From JBPRGH01 sp051418055 (GTDB lineage: Bacteria > Bacteroidota > Bacteroidia > Cytophagales > Cyclobacteriaceae): a stretch of DNA of 64,000 bases. This document shows, one piece after another, positions 1 through 8,571 of this stretch. Positions within the stretch are counted from its first letter, which is position 1, and each line of letters begins with the position of its first letter. The notes beneath the pieces were generated by a model, which saw nothing but the letters and a program-made list of their open reading frames with translations, did not search any database and had not been told where the DNA came from. The translations under genes were made by a program, and so were the position numbers. The DNA lies in the NCBI GenBank assembly GCA_051418055.1, contig JBPRGH010000072.1:111900-175899 (forward strand), in the 5' to 3' direction.

Positions 1-120
1 AGAACGAATGAAGGAGCCTCCTCTCCTTCAAAAGAAGATTCACCAGGGTGTTGCGCATGCGAATCTAAATTGAAAAATAAGCAAATAATGAAGATTATTG
101 GTAAGAAATTTTTTATTTGA
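1..120 (+). CDS. C-terminal end of an unidentified protein (partial)
   Basis: An open frame enters the window at base 1 and ends at a TGA at 118-120, leaving 39 residues of a protein that starts outside. The visible tail is hydrophilic, contains a cysteine cluster (CCAC, residues 17-20 of the fragment) and ends lysine-rich. The cluster could bind metal, but no family is recognisable from so short a piece. The frame could also be open by chance. Confidence 0.35.
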   Translation, partial: RTNEGASSPSKEDSPGCCACESKLKNKQIMKIIGKKFFI

Positions 121-359
121 GTCATGATCAAGGGGTTTTTGGTTGTCAATGACATCTTTGAAAGAAGTTAACGAGATAATAACCCAAAGTCAAGCAAAAA
201 CTAATTGTAATATCTATTTTAATTTTTTTAAACAAAATGATCATTTATACATGGTCACCCGCTTTTAAAAAATAATTGTAGACAAAAAAGAGAAATTATC
301 TTAGCTTTATATTTGTTACTAGTGAATCATTAATGGAAATTAATTTAAATGCATAGCTA

Positions 360-638
360 ATGGGAAATATCGGAAGAAATGCACCTTGTCATTGCGGTAG
401 CGGTAAAAAATATAAAAACTGTCACCTCGTATCCGACCATGAAAAGGATAGTAAAAACAAAAGCTATCTTGTAGCCGGGATAATAATTGCTTTCATTGCT
501 ATTGCAGCCTTATTAATTTATTCTAAATCTGATTCTACTACTACCACCAGAACTACTACAACTACAACTGCCCCTCCGGGTGAAGCTCCTGCAGGGAAAG
601 TATGGTCTGCTGAGCATGGTCACTGGCATGATAAATAG
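360..638 (+). CDS. Small SEC-C zinc-motif protein with one membrane segment
   Basis: The 92-residue protein starts with a SEC-C motif (C10-H-C12, SGKKYK, C21-H22), the zinc-binding signature known from the SecA C-terminus and many unrelated small proteins. A single hydrophobic segment follows at about residues 36-55, then a threonine-rich stretch (about 59-70) and a short tail with three histidines. The layout suggests a cytoplasmic zinc knuckle anchored in the inner membrane and a short exported tail. No function can be assigned. It stands alone: the frame upstream ends about 240 bases away and the next gene starts about 500 bases downstream. Confidence 0.75.
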   Translation: MGNIGRNAPCHCGSGKKYKNCHLVSDHEKDSKNKSYLVAGIIIAFIAIAALLIYSKSDSTTTTRTTTTTTAPPGEAPAGKVWSAEHGHWHDK

Positions 639-1142
639 GAAAGCTGAAATCTGAAAGAGCAAATCTTATCTCCCATTTAAGATGAACAAGGATTATAACT
701 TCCTTGTAAAGTGACGGATATTTATTCTTGTTTGAATCAGGGTCGAGCATAAAAGTCGGGGCTCAAACTGGCTGATAATCCTGTTATCAATTGGTGGTGG
801 CTTTAAGAACATCAGGAAGTTTTGATGTTTTTCTCTATTTGCCTTAATTTTCTCTATGGAATTCCCCAACTCTTTAGCAAGCTTTCTTGGGGTAGCGGTA
901 AGAACAATTCTGAATGTTAAAGCTCCAGGTAATATTTTTCTAATTTTGATAAAATCCACCTGCCAGATTTTTTCATTTTCTCCTGCTATATATAATCAAA
1001 TGCAGAATTAATTGTTAATTCAATTAATTCAATGAAACGAATGATATGAACCTATACGGAAACAATGGGAAAACCCTCCTGTTGAAACTTATATTTGTTC
1101 TCCATTTAAAGGAAAATAAATTATAATAAAGAGGTATATAGC
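639..1142. other. 504-bp gap upstream of the AI-2E permease gene
   Basis: No convincing gene is present. One minus-strand frame (959 down to 693, GTG start, 88 residues) is open but has no recognisable domain. A perfect 10-bp inverted repeat, GAATTAATTG (1005-1014) and CAATTAATTC (1021-1030) around a 6-base loop, lies about 115 bases before the next gene and could be an operator or weak hairpin. A purine-rich GAGG stands about 11 bases before the ATG at 1143. Confidence 0.4.
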
Positions 1143-2243
1143 ATGGATAAAAGATATGAATTTTTAAAGAAGGTTACTGTTCTCATTATCTTCTTTATTG
1201 TTCTATTTTATGGTTTAATACAAGCACAAAAATTTCTAGTTCCAATTTTGCTGGGGGTCCTGTTCTCCTATTTACTTTATCCCATCGTAAATCTTCTGGA
1301 GAAGCATAAATTCCCGAGGATCCTGGCAAATCTTGTGGCGATAATAATTGGAGGTTTTATAATTTTTCTGACTGTAAAATTTCTTTCAGACCAATTTTCA
1401 GTTTTTGCTGAAGGCCTGCCAAAAATAAAAGAACAGGCTTCAGAAAATCTTAAAAATATGAGGGACAGTATTTCCGACTCCCTTGGAATATCCCCCGAGC
1501 GTTTTGAGAAGTGGGGTGAGGATTTTTTAAAGAATTTCTTTGAATCTTCAGGCGAATTCTTTCAATCATTTTTTAGCGCCACTACCAGTACAATAGTAAG
1601 CATTGGTTTAATGCCTGTCTTTATATTTTTTATGCTTTACTACAGGAATAAATTTCATGACTTTATAATAGCAATGGTACCGGATAACCAGGAGGAAAAA
1701 TCAAGAAGAGTATTAAAAGAGGTGAACCTGGTTGCTAAAAAATATATGACAGGGGTATTTATAGTTGTTATCATCCTATCGGTTTTGAATTCTATAGGAT
1801 TAAGTATTATCGGCCTTGACTATCCAATTTTACTGGGTATTACCGCCGCCTTGTTTAATTTTATCCCATATTTTGGGACTTTAATTGGCGCTGCCTTTCC
1901 GCTTCTATATGCTATACTCGCCATGCCTTCACCAGACTATGCACTTTGGGTACTTATTTATTTTATAATTATACAGTTTGTCGAAAATAACATCCTTACT
2001 CCAAATATTACAGGTGGGATTGTAAGATTAAATCCCTTTATTACTATTCTGAGCCTTATCCTTGGCAGTATGGTGTGGGGTGTTGCAGGTATGTTTTTGA
2101 TTGTACCCTTTATGGCTATGATCAGGATAATGTTTGAAAATATTAGCTTCTTAAAACCTGTAGGATTCTTGTTAAGTAACAAAGGGACAGAGAAACATGC
2201 TATTACCTGGAGTAAAATAAAGAGAATGTTTTCTAAGAAATGA
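1143..2243 (+). CDS. AI-2E family (PerM/YdiK-type) membrane permease
   Basis: The 366-residue integral membrane protein has the layout of the AI-2E transporter family (formerly UPF0118): two N-terminal membrane helices (about 11-50), a third at 62-82, a soluble amphipathic section (about 85-140), then five further hydrophobic segments. The family-typical loop NFIPYFGTLIGA lies at 239-250 and VENNILTPNITGG at 280-292. Family members are proposed to export small molecules or exchange Na+/H+; the substrate here cannot be read from sequence. The basic C-terminus is normal. It is transcribed alone, and its stop lies 157 bases before the arsR start, separated by hairpin repeats. Length is normal for the family. 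Confidence 0.88.
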   Translation: MDKRYEFLKKVTVLIIFFIVLFYGLIQAQKFLVPILLGVLFSYLLYPIVNLLEKHKFPRILANLVAIIIGGFIIFLTVKFLSDQFSVFAEGLPKIKEQASENLKNMRDSISDSLGISPERFEKWGEDFLKNFFESSGEFFQSFFSATTSTIVSIGLMPVFIFFMLYYRNKFHDFIIAMVPDNQEEKSRRVLKEVNLVAKKYMTGVFIVVIILSVLNSIGLSIIGLDYPILLGITAALFNFIPYFGTLIGAAFPLLYAILAMPSPDYALWVLIYFIIIQFVENNILTPNITGGIVRLNPFITILSLILGSMVWGVAGMFLIVPFMAMIRIMFENISFLKPVGFLLSNKGTEKHAITWSKIKRMFSKK

Positions 2244-2259
2244 TGAAAAATTTGGTTTG

Positions 2260-2328
2260 TGGTCTGTCGGGGGGATTCAGTCGGATTTGGTCGGATTTGT
2301 TTTTGTGGTCTGTCGGGGGACAGACCAC
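2260..2328. repeat. GGGG-loop dispersed hairpin, one half and one full copy, upstream of arsR
   Basis: A perfect hairpin at 2305-2328 has 10-bp arms GTGGTCTGTC and GACAGACCAC around a GGGG loop. A left half-copy lies at 2260-2274, and between them TCGGATTTG occurs twice. The same hairpin recurs at 4795-4818, 15441-15462, 15512-15543, 17797-17820 and 18641-18664, always between genes, so it is a REP-like interspersed element and not an arsR operator. Here it lies 72 bases before the arsR ATG, so it may also act as a terminator for the preceding permease gene. Confidence 0.8.
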
Positions 2329-2400
2329 GAGTTAAACCAAGAGGAAAATTTGAGAATAAACTCTAATTATCGTAATATTGCAATAATATATTTTAAATCT

Positions 2401-2736
2401 ATGGGAGTTACTAAAGCTGATCTTTTCACAAAGGACCAAAATCATTTGGCACAGGTAGCCAAAGCTTTCGCTCACCCTGCACGCGTTGCAATCATTCAGC
2501 ACCTGCTTAAGATTAATTCGTGTATTAACACAGATCTTGTTCAGGAATTAGGACTTGCACAAGCTACAATAAGCCAGCATTTGCGGGAATTAAAAGATGC
2601 CGGTATTATTCAGGGAACGGTTGATGGGCCAAAAGTAAACTACTGTATAAATCCAACCACCTGGATGCAAGTAAAAGATCTTTTTAATGGGATCTTTCAG
2701 CAATATTCAAATTCTACAGATGATAACTGCTGTTAA
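2401..2736 (+). CDS. arsR: ArsR-family metalloregulatory repressor
   Basis: A 111-residue winged-helix protein of the ArsR/SmtB family. The family N-terminus FAHPARVAIIQHLL lies at 23-36 and the recognition helix (LAQATISQHLRELKDAGII) at about 52-70. The ATG at 2401 is chosen because the longer frame from 2257 reads through the upstream hairpin repeats and gives no family sequence. Cysteines at 41, 82 and the C-terminal pair 110-111 are candidate arsenite ligands; the classical CVCDL motif of helix 3 is absent, so metal sensing probably uses the C-terminal Cys-Cys (inference). It is the first gene of arsR, arsenate reductase, acr3 and should repress that operon. Confidence 0.9.
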   Translation: MGVTKADLFTKDQNHLAQVAKAFAHPARVAIIQHLLKINSCINTDLVQELGLAQATISQHLRELKDAGIIQGTVDGPKVNYCINPTTWMQVKDLFNGIFQQYSNSTDDNCC

Positions 2737-2774
2737 AAAAACTTATTATTTCATGTCTTATTATTTCAATTATA

Positions 2775-3407
2775 ATGTATCCCGGTCTACGCGCTTATAT
2801 TGAAGAAATAGCAAAAGATTTTTTTATCATTTCAGATGAAAGAAAAATCATCCTGCAAAAAATTGCAGCTTATATAAAAAAGAAGGAGAAATCAGGAAAA
2901 TCTGCAAGGCTTGTTTTTATCTGCACGCATAACAGCCGAAGAAGTCATCTAAGCCAGATCTGGGCAGAAACCGCAGCATATTACTATAATATTAAAAATA
3001 TCTCAACATTCTCTGGTGGCACCGAAACAACAGCTTTTAATCCTCGTGCCGTGGCTGCAATAGAACGTGCAGGCTTTAAAGTTGAAAATCCGACGGTAGA
3101 TCGGGAGAATCCTGTTTATAAAATAACTTTTTCTGAAGATGGCCCTGTAATGGAATGCTTCTCTAAAAAATATGACCATCCGGTAAATCCTAATGATAAT
3201 TTTGCTGCAATTATGACTTGCACAGAAGCTGATGAAAATTGTCCTTTAATTCCCGGAGCAGACTTACGGATCCCTCTCTCTTATACTGATCCTAAAGAAG
3301 CTGATGCTACAAAAGCTGAATCTAATGTATATGATGAACGCTGCCGCCAGATTGCAACAGAGATGTTTTATCTGATGTTTCTAAACCTCCGAGTCCTCCA
3401 TGAGTGA
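2775..3407 (+). CDS. arsC: Arsenate reductase, LMW protein-tyrosine-phosphatase type, with repeat-derived C-terminus
   Basis: The 210-residue protein carries the phosphatase P-loop CTHNSRRS (C50 to R56, CX5R) and the later acidic YTDP loop of low-molecular-weight phosphatase-like arsenate reductases. Its expected role is reduction of arsenate to arsenite for export by Acr3. About 40 residues precede the P-loop, as in the Bacteroidota ArsC-like group. Cysteines near the loop IMTCTEADENCP are candidate partners for disulfide relay. The last residues (LRVLHE and the stop) are encoded by the first unit of the tandem repeat at 3386 onward, so the native end was replaced or extended. The catalytic core is intact, so activity is likely kept. 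It lies 38 bases after arsR. Confidence 0.88.
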   Translation: MYPGLRAYIEEIAKDFFIISDERKIILQKIAAYIKKKEKSGKSARLVFICTHNSRRSHLSQIWAETAAYYYNIKNISTFSGGTETTAFNPRAVAAIERAGFKVENPTVDRENPVYKITFSEDGPVMECFSKKYDHPVNPNDNFAAIMTCTEADENCPLIPGADLRIPLSYTDPKEADATKAESNVYDERCRQIATEMFYLMFLNLRVLHE

Positions 3408-3590
3408 CTCGGAGGGGAAGTCCTCCATGAGTGACTCGGAGGGGAAGTCCTCGATGAGTGACTCGGAGGGGAAGTCCTCGATGAGTGACCCGGAGGGGAA
3501 GTCCTCGATGAGTGACCCGGAGGGGAAGTCCTCGATGAGTGACGCGGAGGGGAAGTCCTCGATGAGTGACCCGGAGGGGAAGTCGAATAA
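3386..3590. repeat. 27-bp tandem array (7 units) built from a dispersed palindrome
   Basis: Seven units begin with ATGAGTGAC at 3400, 3427, 3454, 3481, 3508, 3535 and 3562, exactly 27 bases apart. Units differ at one or two sites (CCATG or CGATG; ACTCGG, ACCCGG or ACGCGG). The first unit contains the full palindrome CCTCCGAGTC (3386-3395) and GACTCGGAGG (3406-3415). Single dispersed copies of that palindrome occur at 16076-16103 and 17743-17770. Because 27 is a multiple of three the array is open in several frames on both strands, giving long spurious reading frames. There are no unique spacers, so it is not a CRISPR. Confidence 0.93.
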
Positions 3591-3728
3591 AAAACCTCGG
3601 AGTGGCTTCGGGGGTGTCCTGCCGGGGGGCAGGCCGCGGGAGGAGTTCCTCCGAGTCCCCTGGCGGGTACTTCGGAGGAGAAGGTAATACAACCTGATTT
3701 ACGTTTAGCAAAATTATCAACATAAAAA
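3591..3728. repeat. GC-rich composite hairpins before acr3
   Basis: After the array comes a hairpin CCTGCC (3618-3623), GGGG loop, GGCAGG (3628-3633). It has the same GGGG-loop design as the dispersed GTGGTCTGTC family with different arms. GAGT/ACTC motifs of the other palindrome family surround it. The last 35 bases before acr3 include GTTTAGCAAA, which also occurs in the paired repeats at 16141 and 16489 (there with small changes). Confidence 0.6.
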
Positions 3729-4784
3729 ATGGTTACTAAAACATCAAAAAGGCTTACATTTCTGGATCAATACCTCACGCTATGGATCTTTATAGCAATG
3801 GCTATCGGGGTAGGAATAGGATATCTTATTCCGTCAACACCGGAAGTCATTAATGCATTCTCCTATGGATCTACGAATATCCCTATTGCCATAGGACTTA
3901 TCCTGATGATGTACCCTCCCCTGGCAAAGGTTAATTACAGCCTCCTGCCTAAAGTGTTTAAAAACGTAAAAGTACTTTCAATTTCACTCCTGCTTAATTG
4001 GATAATAGGGCCGCTGTTGATGTTTGCGCTGGCAATAACTTTTCTTTCCGATTACCCGGAATATATGGTAGGGCTTATTTTAATTGGCCTCGCCAGATGT
4101 ATTGCGATGGTACTGGTATGGAATGACCTTGCTGAAGGCAGCAGCGAATACGGTGCTGGTCTTGTTGCTTTAAACAGTATTTTTCAGGTATTTGCATATA
4201 GTTTTTATGCCTGGTTATTTATCACCAAACTCCCTCCAATATTTGGTTTTGAAGGAGCAATCATAGATATCTCCATTGCTACCATTGCAGAGAGTGTTGC
4301 TATTTATTTAGGCATCCCTTTTTTAGCAGGTTTTCTTTCAAGGTTGATCCTGGTTCGCGTAAAAGGCGAAGAATGGTACAGACAAAAATTTCTCCCCGCC
4401 ATTTCTCCAATTACACTCATTTCCTTGCTATTTACAATTGTAGTAATGTTTTCTTTAAAAGGTGACCTAATAGTTCGCATTCCATTGGATGTGGTGAGAA
4501 TAGCCATACCATTACTGATCTATTTTGCTGCTATGTTCTTTATAGGGTTTTTCATCAGTAAAGCTCTTGGTGCAGATTATGAGAAAAACGCATCCATTTC
4601 CTTTACTGCAGCCGGTAATAATTTTGAATTGGCAATTGCTGTGGCCATTGCTGTTTTTGGCATTAATTCAGGACAAGCATTCACAGGTGTTATAGGTCCT
4701 TTGGTTGAAGTTCCTGCTTTAATTCTTTTGGTACGTGTTGCTTTCTGGCTGAGAGATAAGTATTATTTGAAAATTTCGGTTTAA
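3729..4784 (+). CDS. acr3: Acr3-type arsenite efflux permease
   Basis: The 351-residue protein has about ten hydrophobic segments and the Acr3 landmarks: IGLILMMYPPLAKVNY (55-70), the membrane Cys within GLARCIAMVLVWN (C124) that is essential in characterised Acr3 proteins, and the late acidic motif GPLVEVPALILL. It exports arsenite across the inner membrane using the proton motive force. It follows arsR and the arsenate reductase on the same strand, but 321 bases of tandem repeat and hairpins separate it from the reductase, so cotranscription through the array is uncertain. A bidirectional terminator follows. Length is normal. Confidence 0.93.
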   Translation: MVTKTSKRLTFLDQYLTLWIFIAMAIGVGIGYLIPSTPEVINAFSYGSTNIPIAIGLILMMYPPLAKVNYSLLPKVFKNVKVLSISLLLNWIIGPLLMFALAITFLSDYPEYMVGLILIGLARCIAMVLVWNDLAEGSSEYGAGLVALNSIFQVFAYSFYAWLFITKLPPIFGFEGAIIDISIATIAESVAIYLGIPFLAGFLSRLILVRVKGEEWYRQKFLPAISPITLISLLFTIVVMFSLKGDLIVRIPLDVVRIAIPLLIYFAAMFFIGFFISKALGADYEKNASISFTAAGNNFELAIAVAIAVFGINSGQAFTGVIGPLVEVPALILLVRVAFWLRDKYYLKISV

Positions 4785-4794
4785 AACCTCAAGG

Positions 4795-4836
4795 GTGGTC
4801 TGTCGGGGGACAGACCACTGGTGGGGGACAGACCAC
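4795..4836. repeat. GGGG-loop dispersed hairpin, one and a half copies
   Basis: A full hairpin with arms GTGGTCTGTC (4795-4804) and GACAGACCAC (4809-4818) is followed by an extra right half at 4819-4836. It begins 11 bases after the acr3 stop. Confidence 0.8.
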
Positions 4837-4862
4837 TGGTGGGGTGTTTTCAGTCAGACATA

Positions 4863-4894
4863 AAAAAATCCCCACCAAAAGGCAGGGATTTTTT
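4863..4894. terminator. Bidirectional terminator between acr3 and the TonB receptor gene
   Basis: Arms AAAAAATCCC (4863-4872) and GGGATTTTTT (4885-4894) form a hairpin with an A-run on one side and a T-run on the other, so it works for both strands. It sits between the convergent acr3 and TonB receptor genes. Confidence 0.8.
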
Positions 4895-4935
4895 ATAACT
4901 AATAGGCCATTAAGCTTTACCCAAAACAAGAAAAA

Positions 4936-7440
4936 TTATTTCCAATCAAGCTGTACTTTCATTTCGGCCATTATTAACCTGCCGATCATTGGAGAACCTA
5001 CAAATTCTCGCTGATCTACATTAAATAAATTAGTCACTGAAGTACCGAAATGGAATGTGTCACTTATTTTATATCCTGCAGCAAGATCCACTGTAGTAAA
5101 TCCACCTAATGGTCCGTGATTATAAAGGAATCCAGATTCACGGGTCCCTGCTCCTTCGGCAGTAGCTATTTGTTGACCTGAACGGAAATCATATTCCGGT
5201 ACCCATCGTACATTTAATGAGGCAGAAAATTTCTTATTCAACAGATCAAATGCTGATACATTAAAGTTTGCACGATGATTTGGAGCATTTAAAGTACGTA
5301 AACTGGCTCTTGTTGCCGGAGAAAGATTCTGTAAGGCAGGGTCATATTCAAACTTATCTTCATCTGTGATATCAGAATTGAAATACATGTATTTACCACC
5401 TATACTTATATTCTTATTCAGACTATAGTTCAATCCGATGTCACCACCATAAGAATTAACTTCACCATAGTTCAGGTAAGTAAGGTGCAAATAACCATAA
5501 TCAGCAGGAAGTTCCGTATCTCCTTTCATTAAGATCTGCTCACCATTAATAGATAATGTAGGTAAATCCACAGCAAAAAGAGCAACCGCAGGGCTTATGA
5601 AATCACGGCTTTTAGATGTCCACGCAGTAAAGTCTACAGATAAATTAGAAGTTAGATCTCCTTTATAACCAAACTCATAGGTCTGTACTTTTTCAGGCTG
5701 CAAAGGGTCGATCACTCGTGTATCACCATAAGTAAACTGTCCCGTAACTAAACTCTGGCTGTACTCTCTTACTGTTAAACCCTCGCCACTTCCTATAAGG
5801 GCTCCACCAGGGAAAGGATACAGGAACTGAAGGAATTGAATTGAAGGGGCAGCATAGGCACGACTATAAGAGATCCGGAAATTACCCTCTCCTGCTCTTG
5901 CTGTCAGCGCTAATCTTGGGCTGAATTGTGTTTCATACAGCTCATGCTTATCAACTCTCGCAGCACCAACAAATTTAAACCTGTCAGCGAATGGTTTTTC
6001 AACCTGTAATACAGCACCATATTGCGTTAACTCAATTGGGCCGTCTACATCATATAAATATGTTCCTTCACTATCCGCCTGGTCACGCTGGAAACTCAGC
6101 CCACCAACAACATAAAGGTCTTTACCAATTGTATTATTATACTGCACTTCAGCATTAAAACGCTGGCTGTTATCTATAAAACCAGGGAACCCTAATCCAC
6201 CCTCTTCTACAGGAAGTAAAGATTTCCTGCCTGCTTCAGCCTCAGTTTCACCAGCAGCCAATAACCTATGATAATTTGTGGTTCTGCCGTTGATCTGATA
6301 GGTATAGCCGGCATCATTCCAGGTATTATAAACAGTAGCATACCAGTTCTCAGAAACCAGACGCGCATTCAGATATTGAAAATTCCATCCGTCAATCTGA
6401 TTTCTTCCAAGGTTCGTTACACCAATATTAGATCCCTGTCCGTAACCATAGTCAAGGATGATATCCGTTGTATTATTTACTTCATAGTAAAGGGCTGCGT
6501 TATATCTCATTATCTCAAAACCAAAATCAGGCTCATATTCCGGAACAGCACCAACACCTGCAACATAAACACTATCTACAAATTCAAAATCTTCACCCTT
6601 TGTATATTCAAAATTTGCTTTAAAAGAAATAGGAACATTGTCAAATGCCTGTGCATGTCTTGCTCTGAACGATGTCTGGCTCTGATTCCCTGCCCCTAAT
6701 ACTATTGTCGTCCCTTCAGAAGTACGTGGATCTTTTGTTATGGTATTTACAACTCCGGCATGCGCATTGGGGCCATAAAGAGCTGAAGCCGGCCCTAAAA
6801 CTACCTCCATACGTTCGATATCTTCTTTAATGATTGTATTATAAATACCAGCAGGTAATCCGGTACCTCCGGGAAGCATACCATTACGGCCGTCATTTAA
6901 TTGAAGCATCCGCACATTAAAAGCACTGTTAAATCCCCGTGCGTTAATACCAACACCTACGACACCTGAGCGTACAACTTCTACACCTTGTACTCTTGTT
7001 AAAAATTCACCGACATTATATGTAGGGATCTGATCGAGATCTTTAGATGTAATAGCAGAAACAGATGCAGGAGCTTCAGTTATACGCTCTGCCCGTCGGG
7101 TAACAGAAACAACAACTTCATTCATCATACTTATCGATGGATTCATTTGCAATGTCTCCAGGGATATATCACTTCCTCCGGCTACCTCTTTACTAATTGT
7201 TTCATACCCAATAAAACTAAACAGCAAAGTAACACCTTCATTGTTAGCTACTTTTACCTCATAAGAGCCATCCACACCAGTTATAACTCCTATTTTAGTA
7301 TCTTTAATCACCACGTTGACACCTGTCATAGGTTCACCGCTTTCGACATCCACTACCTTTCCTGAGATAGTATATTGTGCCATAATGGGCGCAATCCCCA
7401 AAAAGAGAAATACGCAGGTTATGATGTAAAACTTGTTCAT
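4936..7440 (-). CDS. TonB-dependent outer-membrane receptor
   Basis: An 834-residue receptor: signal peptide (about 1-21, ending IMAQ), a CarboxypepD_reg-like beta-sandwich (about 22-105; GKVVDVESGEPMTGVNVVI), a plug domain (about 115-225, with the VVNTITKDPR end of the plug) and a 22-strand-type beta barrel. It imports a bulky substrate across the outer membrane with TonB energy. No SusD partner lies beside it, so it is not a standard Sus polysaccharide pair. The next gene upstream, a secreted alpha/beta hydrolase, ends only 11 bases away, suggesting that hydrolase product and receptor substrate are linked (inference). Substrate is unknown; siderophore or ester-type ligands remain possible. 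Confidence 0.92.
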   Translation of the reverse strand: MNKFYIITCVFLFLGIAPIMAQYTISGKVVDVESGEPMTGVNVVIKDTKIGVITGVDGSYEVKVANNEGVTLLFSFIGYETISKEVAGGSDISLETLQMNPSISMMNEVVVSVTRRAERITEAPASVSAITSKDLDQIPTYNVGEFLTRVQGVEVVRSGVVGVGINARGFNSAFNVRMLQLNDGRNGMLPGGTGLPAGIYNTIIKEDIERMEVVLGPASALYGPNAHAGVVNTITKDPRTSEGTTIVLGAGNQSQTSFRARHAQAFDNVPISFKANFEYTKGEDFEFVDSVYVAGVGAVPEYEPDFGFEIMRYNAALYYEVNNTTDIILDYGYGQGSNIGVTNLGRNQIDGWNFQYLNARLVSENWYATVYNTWNDAGYTYQINGRTTNYHRLLAAGETEAEAGRKSLLPVEEGGLGFPGFIDNSQRFNAEVQYNNTIGKDLYVVGGLSFQRDQADSEGTYLYDVDGPIELTQYGAVLQVEKPFADRFKFVGAARVDKHELYETQFSPRLALTARAGEGNFRISYSRAYAAPSIQFLQFLYPFPGGALIGSGEGLTVREYSQSLVTGQFTYGDTRVIDPLQPEKVQTYEFGYKGDLTSNLSVDFTAWTSKSRDFISPAVALFAVDLPTLSINGEQILMKGDTELPADYGYLHLTYLNYGEVNSYGGDIGLNYSLNKNISIGGKYMYFNSDITDEDKFEYDPALQNLSPATRASLRTLNAPNHRANFNVSAFDLLNKKFSASLNVRWVPEYDFRSGQQIATAEGAGTRESGFLYNHGPLGGFTTVDLAAGYKISDTFHFGTSVTNLFNVDQREFVGSPMIGRLIMAEMKVQLDWK

Positions 7441-7451
7441 AATGTATTGGT

Positions 7452-8411
7452 TTAGTTCTGGTTAGTTCTGTTTAAAAATTGTTTAATTAATGTATTTGCT
7501 ATTTCCGGTTGTTCAAAATGCACAAAATGCCCTGCCTCATCAATCAATTTTACAGTAGCAGAAGGAAATTGCTTTTGGGCAAGCTCAGCTACATCTACAG
7601 TAGTCAGTGCAGGATGCATGTAGCGATTAGGGATTAGCAGGTCCTCTTTTCCATATAGGACCATTACCGGTAAGTTAATCTCTGAAAGACGTTCAAAAAC
7701 CGGTTCGTTAAGCATACCACGAACACCTTCCACCACCACATGGCAGTAGTCTAAAAACCGGATATCTTCTTTTATAATCATCCGGTCATCATACATGAAC
7801 TCTGCATCTTCAGGCATTTTAAAGAAATTCAGCGCCAGATTATTACGATACTGTTCATCGGAAACCCCTGCTACCTGTTCCGGTGTCATGGCAAAGAAAA
7901 CGCTCTTTTCCTCTTCCGTGAATGTTTCAATACCGGCCGGAGCCATTAACATCAGCGAAGTGATTTTTTCAGGCTGCTTTAATGCCATATGAATCGCAAT
8001 TTGACCTCCCATTGAATGACCGGCGATATTAAATTGATCTACCTCCAATGCATCCATTAATTCAAAAAGTGAGTTGGCATGGAAAGACATATCTGCTGCA
8101 AATTTTCCTTTGGATGATTTTCCGTAGCCTATAAGATCAACCACAATACATCTGTAGCTCTTCTTAATCTCATTTACATTTTTATACCATGCCGGTGCAT
8201 AGCTGCCCATTCCATGGATAAAAAGTATTACCTCACCTTCTCCTTCATCAGCATAAGCAATTTGCAGGTCACCGTCTAACTGACGGAGTTTCATTTCATA
8301 AGGATATTGTAAAGCATCAAACTTCTCTTGTGCTATGGTTTCCATAGATGACATGCCGCAGGCACAGATAATTGTGTAAAATATTATTTTATGTAAAGCT
8401 TTTACAGCCAT
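7452..8411 (-). CDS. Secreted alpha/beta-fold hydrolase
   Basis: A 319-residue hydrolase with a signal-like N-terminus (about 1-27, ending TIAQ). The fold markers are the oxyanion loop FIHGMGS (64-70), nucleophile elbow GHSMGG (S133), a likely acid at D257 in YGKED, and histidine in DEAGHFVHFEQP (H295). That is a complete Ser-Asp-His triad, so it should be an active esterase or C-C hydrolase in the periplasm or at the surface. The size and lid region resemble haloalkane dehalogenase/MhpC-like hydrolases, but substrate cannot be predicted. It is followed after 11 bases by the TonB receptor gene on the same strand and is probably cotranscribed with it. Confidence 0.88.
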   Translation of the reverse strand: MAVKALHKIIFYTIICACGMSSMETIAQEKFDALQYPYEMKLRQLDGDLQIAYADEGEGEVILFIHGMGSYAPAWYKNVNEIKKSYRCIVVDLIGYGKSSKGKFAADMSFHANSLFELMDALEVDQFNIAGHSMGGQIAIHMALKQPEKITSLMLMAPAGIETFTEEEKSVFFAMTPEQVAGVSDEQYRNNLALNFFKMPEDAEFMYDDRMIIKEDIRFLDYCHVVVEGVRGMLNEPVFERLSEINLPVMVLYGKEDLLIPNRYMHPALTTVDVAELAQKQFPSATVKLIDEAGHFVHFEQPEIANTLIKQFLNRTNQN

Positions 8412-8571
8412 ATAAATGTGAACAAAAATTATTAAGTGCTAAAGTATTAATCTGATTGGAAGAAGAAATATAAAATTTAATTACCCTGAGGTTGACTTTT
8501 ATCCTTTCAGAGAGATAAAAATGCTAATAATTGCAGTATATATATTATTTAACGCAAATAAATAGGTGTGA

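Noticed and set aside
693..959. 88-residue minus-strand frame before the AI-2E gene
   Set aside because: GTG start, no recognisable domain and no clear context. It could be a decayed gene, but nothing supports it.
2257..2400. Longer start for ArsR at 2257
   Set aside because: The added 48 residues are encoded by the hairpin repeats and do not resemble any ArsR N-terminus.
3386..3590. CRISPR array
   Set aside because: Units follow each other without unique spacers and there are no cas genes.
3322..3723. Long minus-strand reading frames and a plus-strand frame (3400-3687) made of repeated 9-residue units
   Set aside because: They are produced by the 27-bp tandem array, whose length is a multiple of three. 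The same repeat is open in several frames, with no conserved start or domain.
6268..6699. 143-residue plus-strand frame inside the TonB receptor gene
   Set aside because: It is a shadow of the receptor on the opposite strand with no family features.
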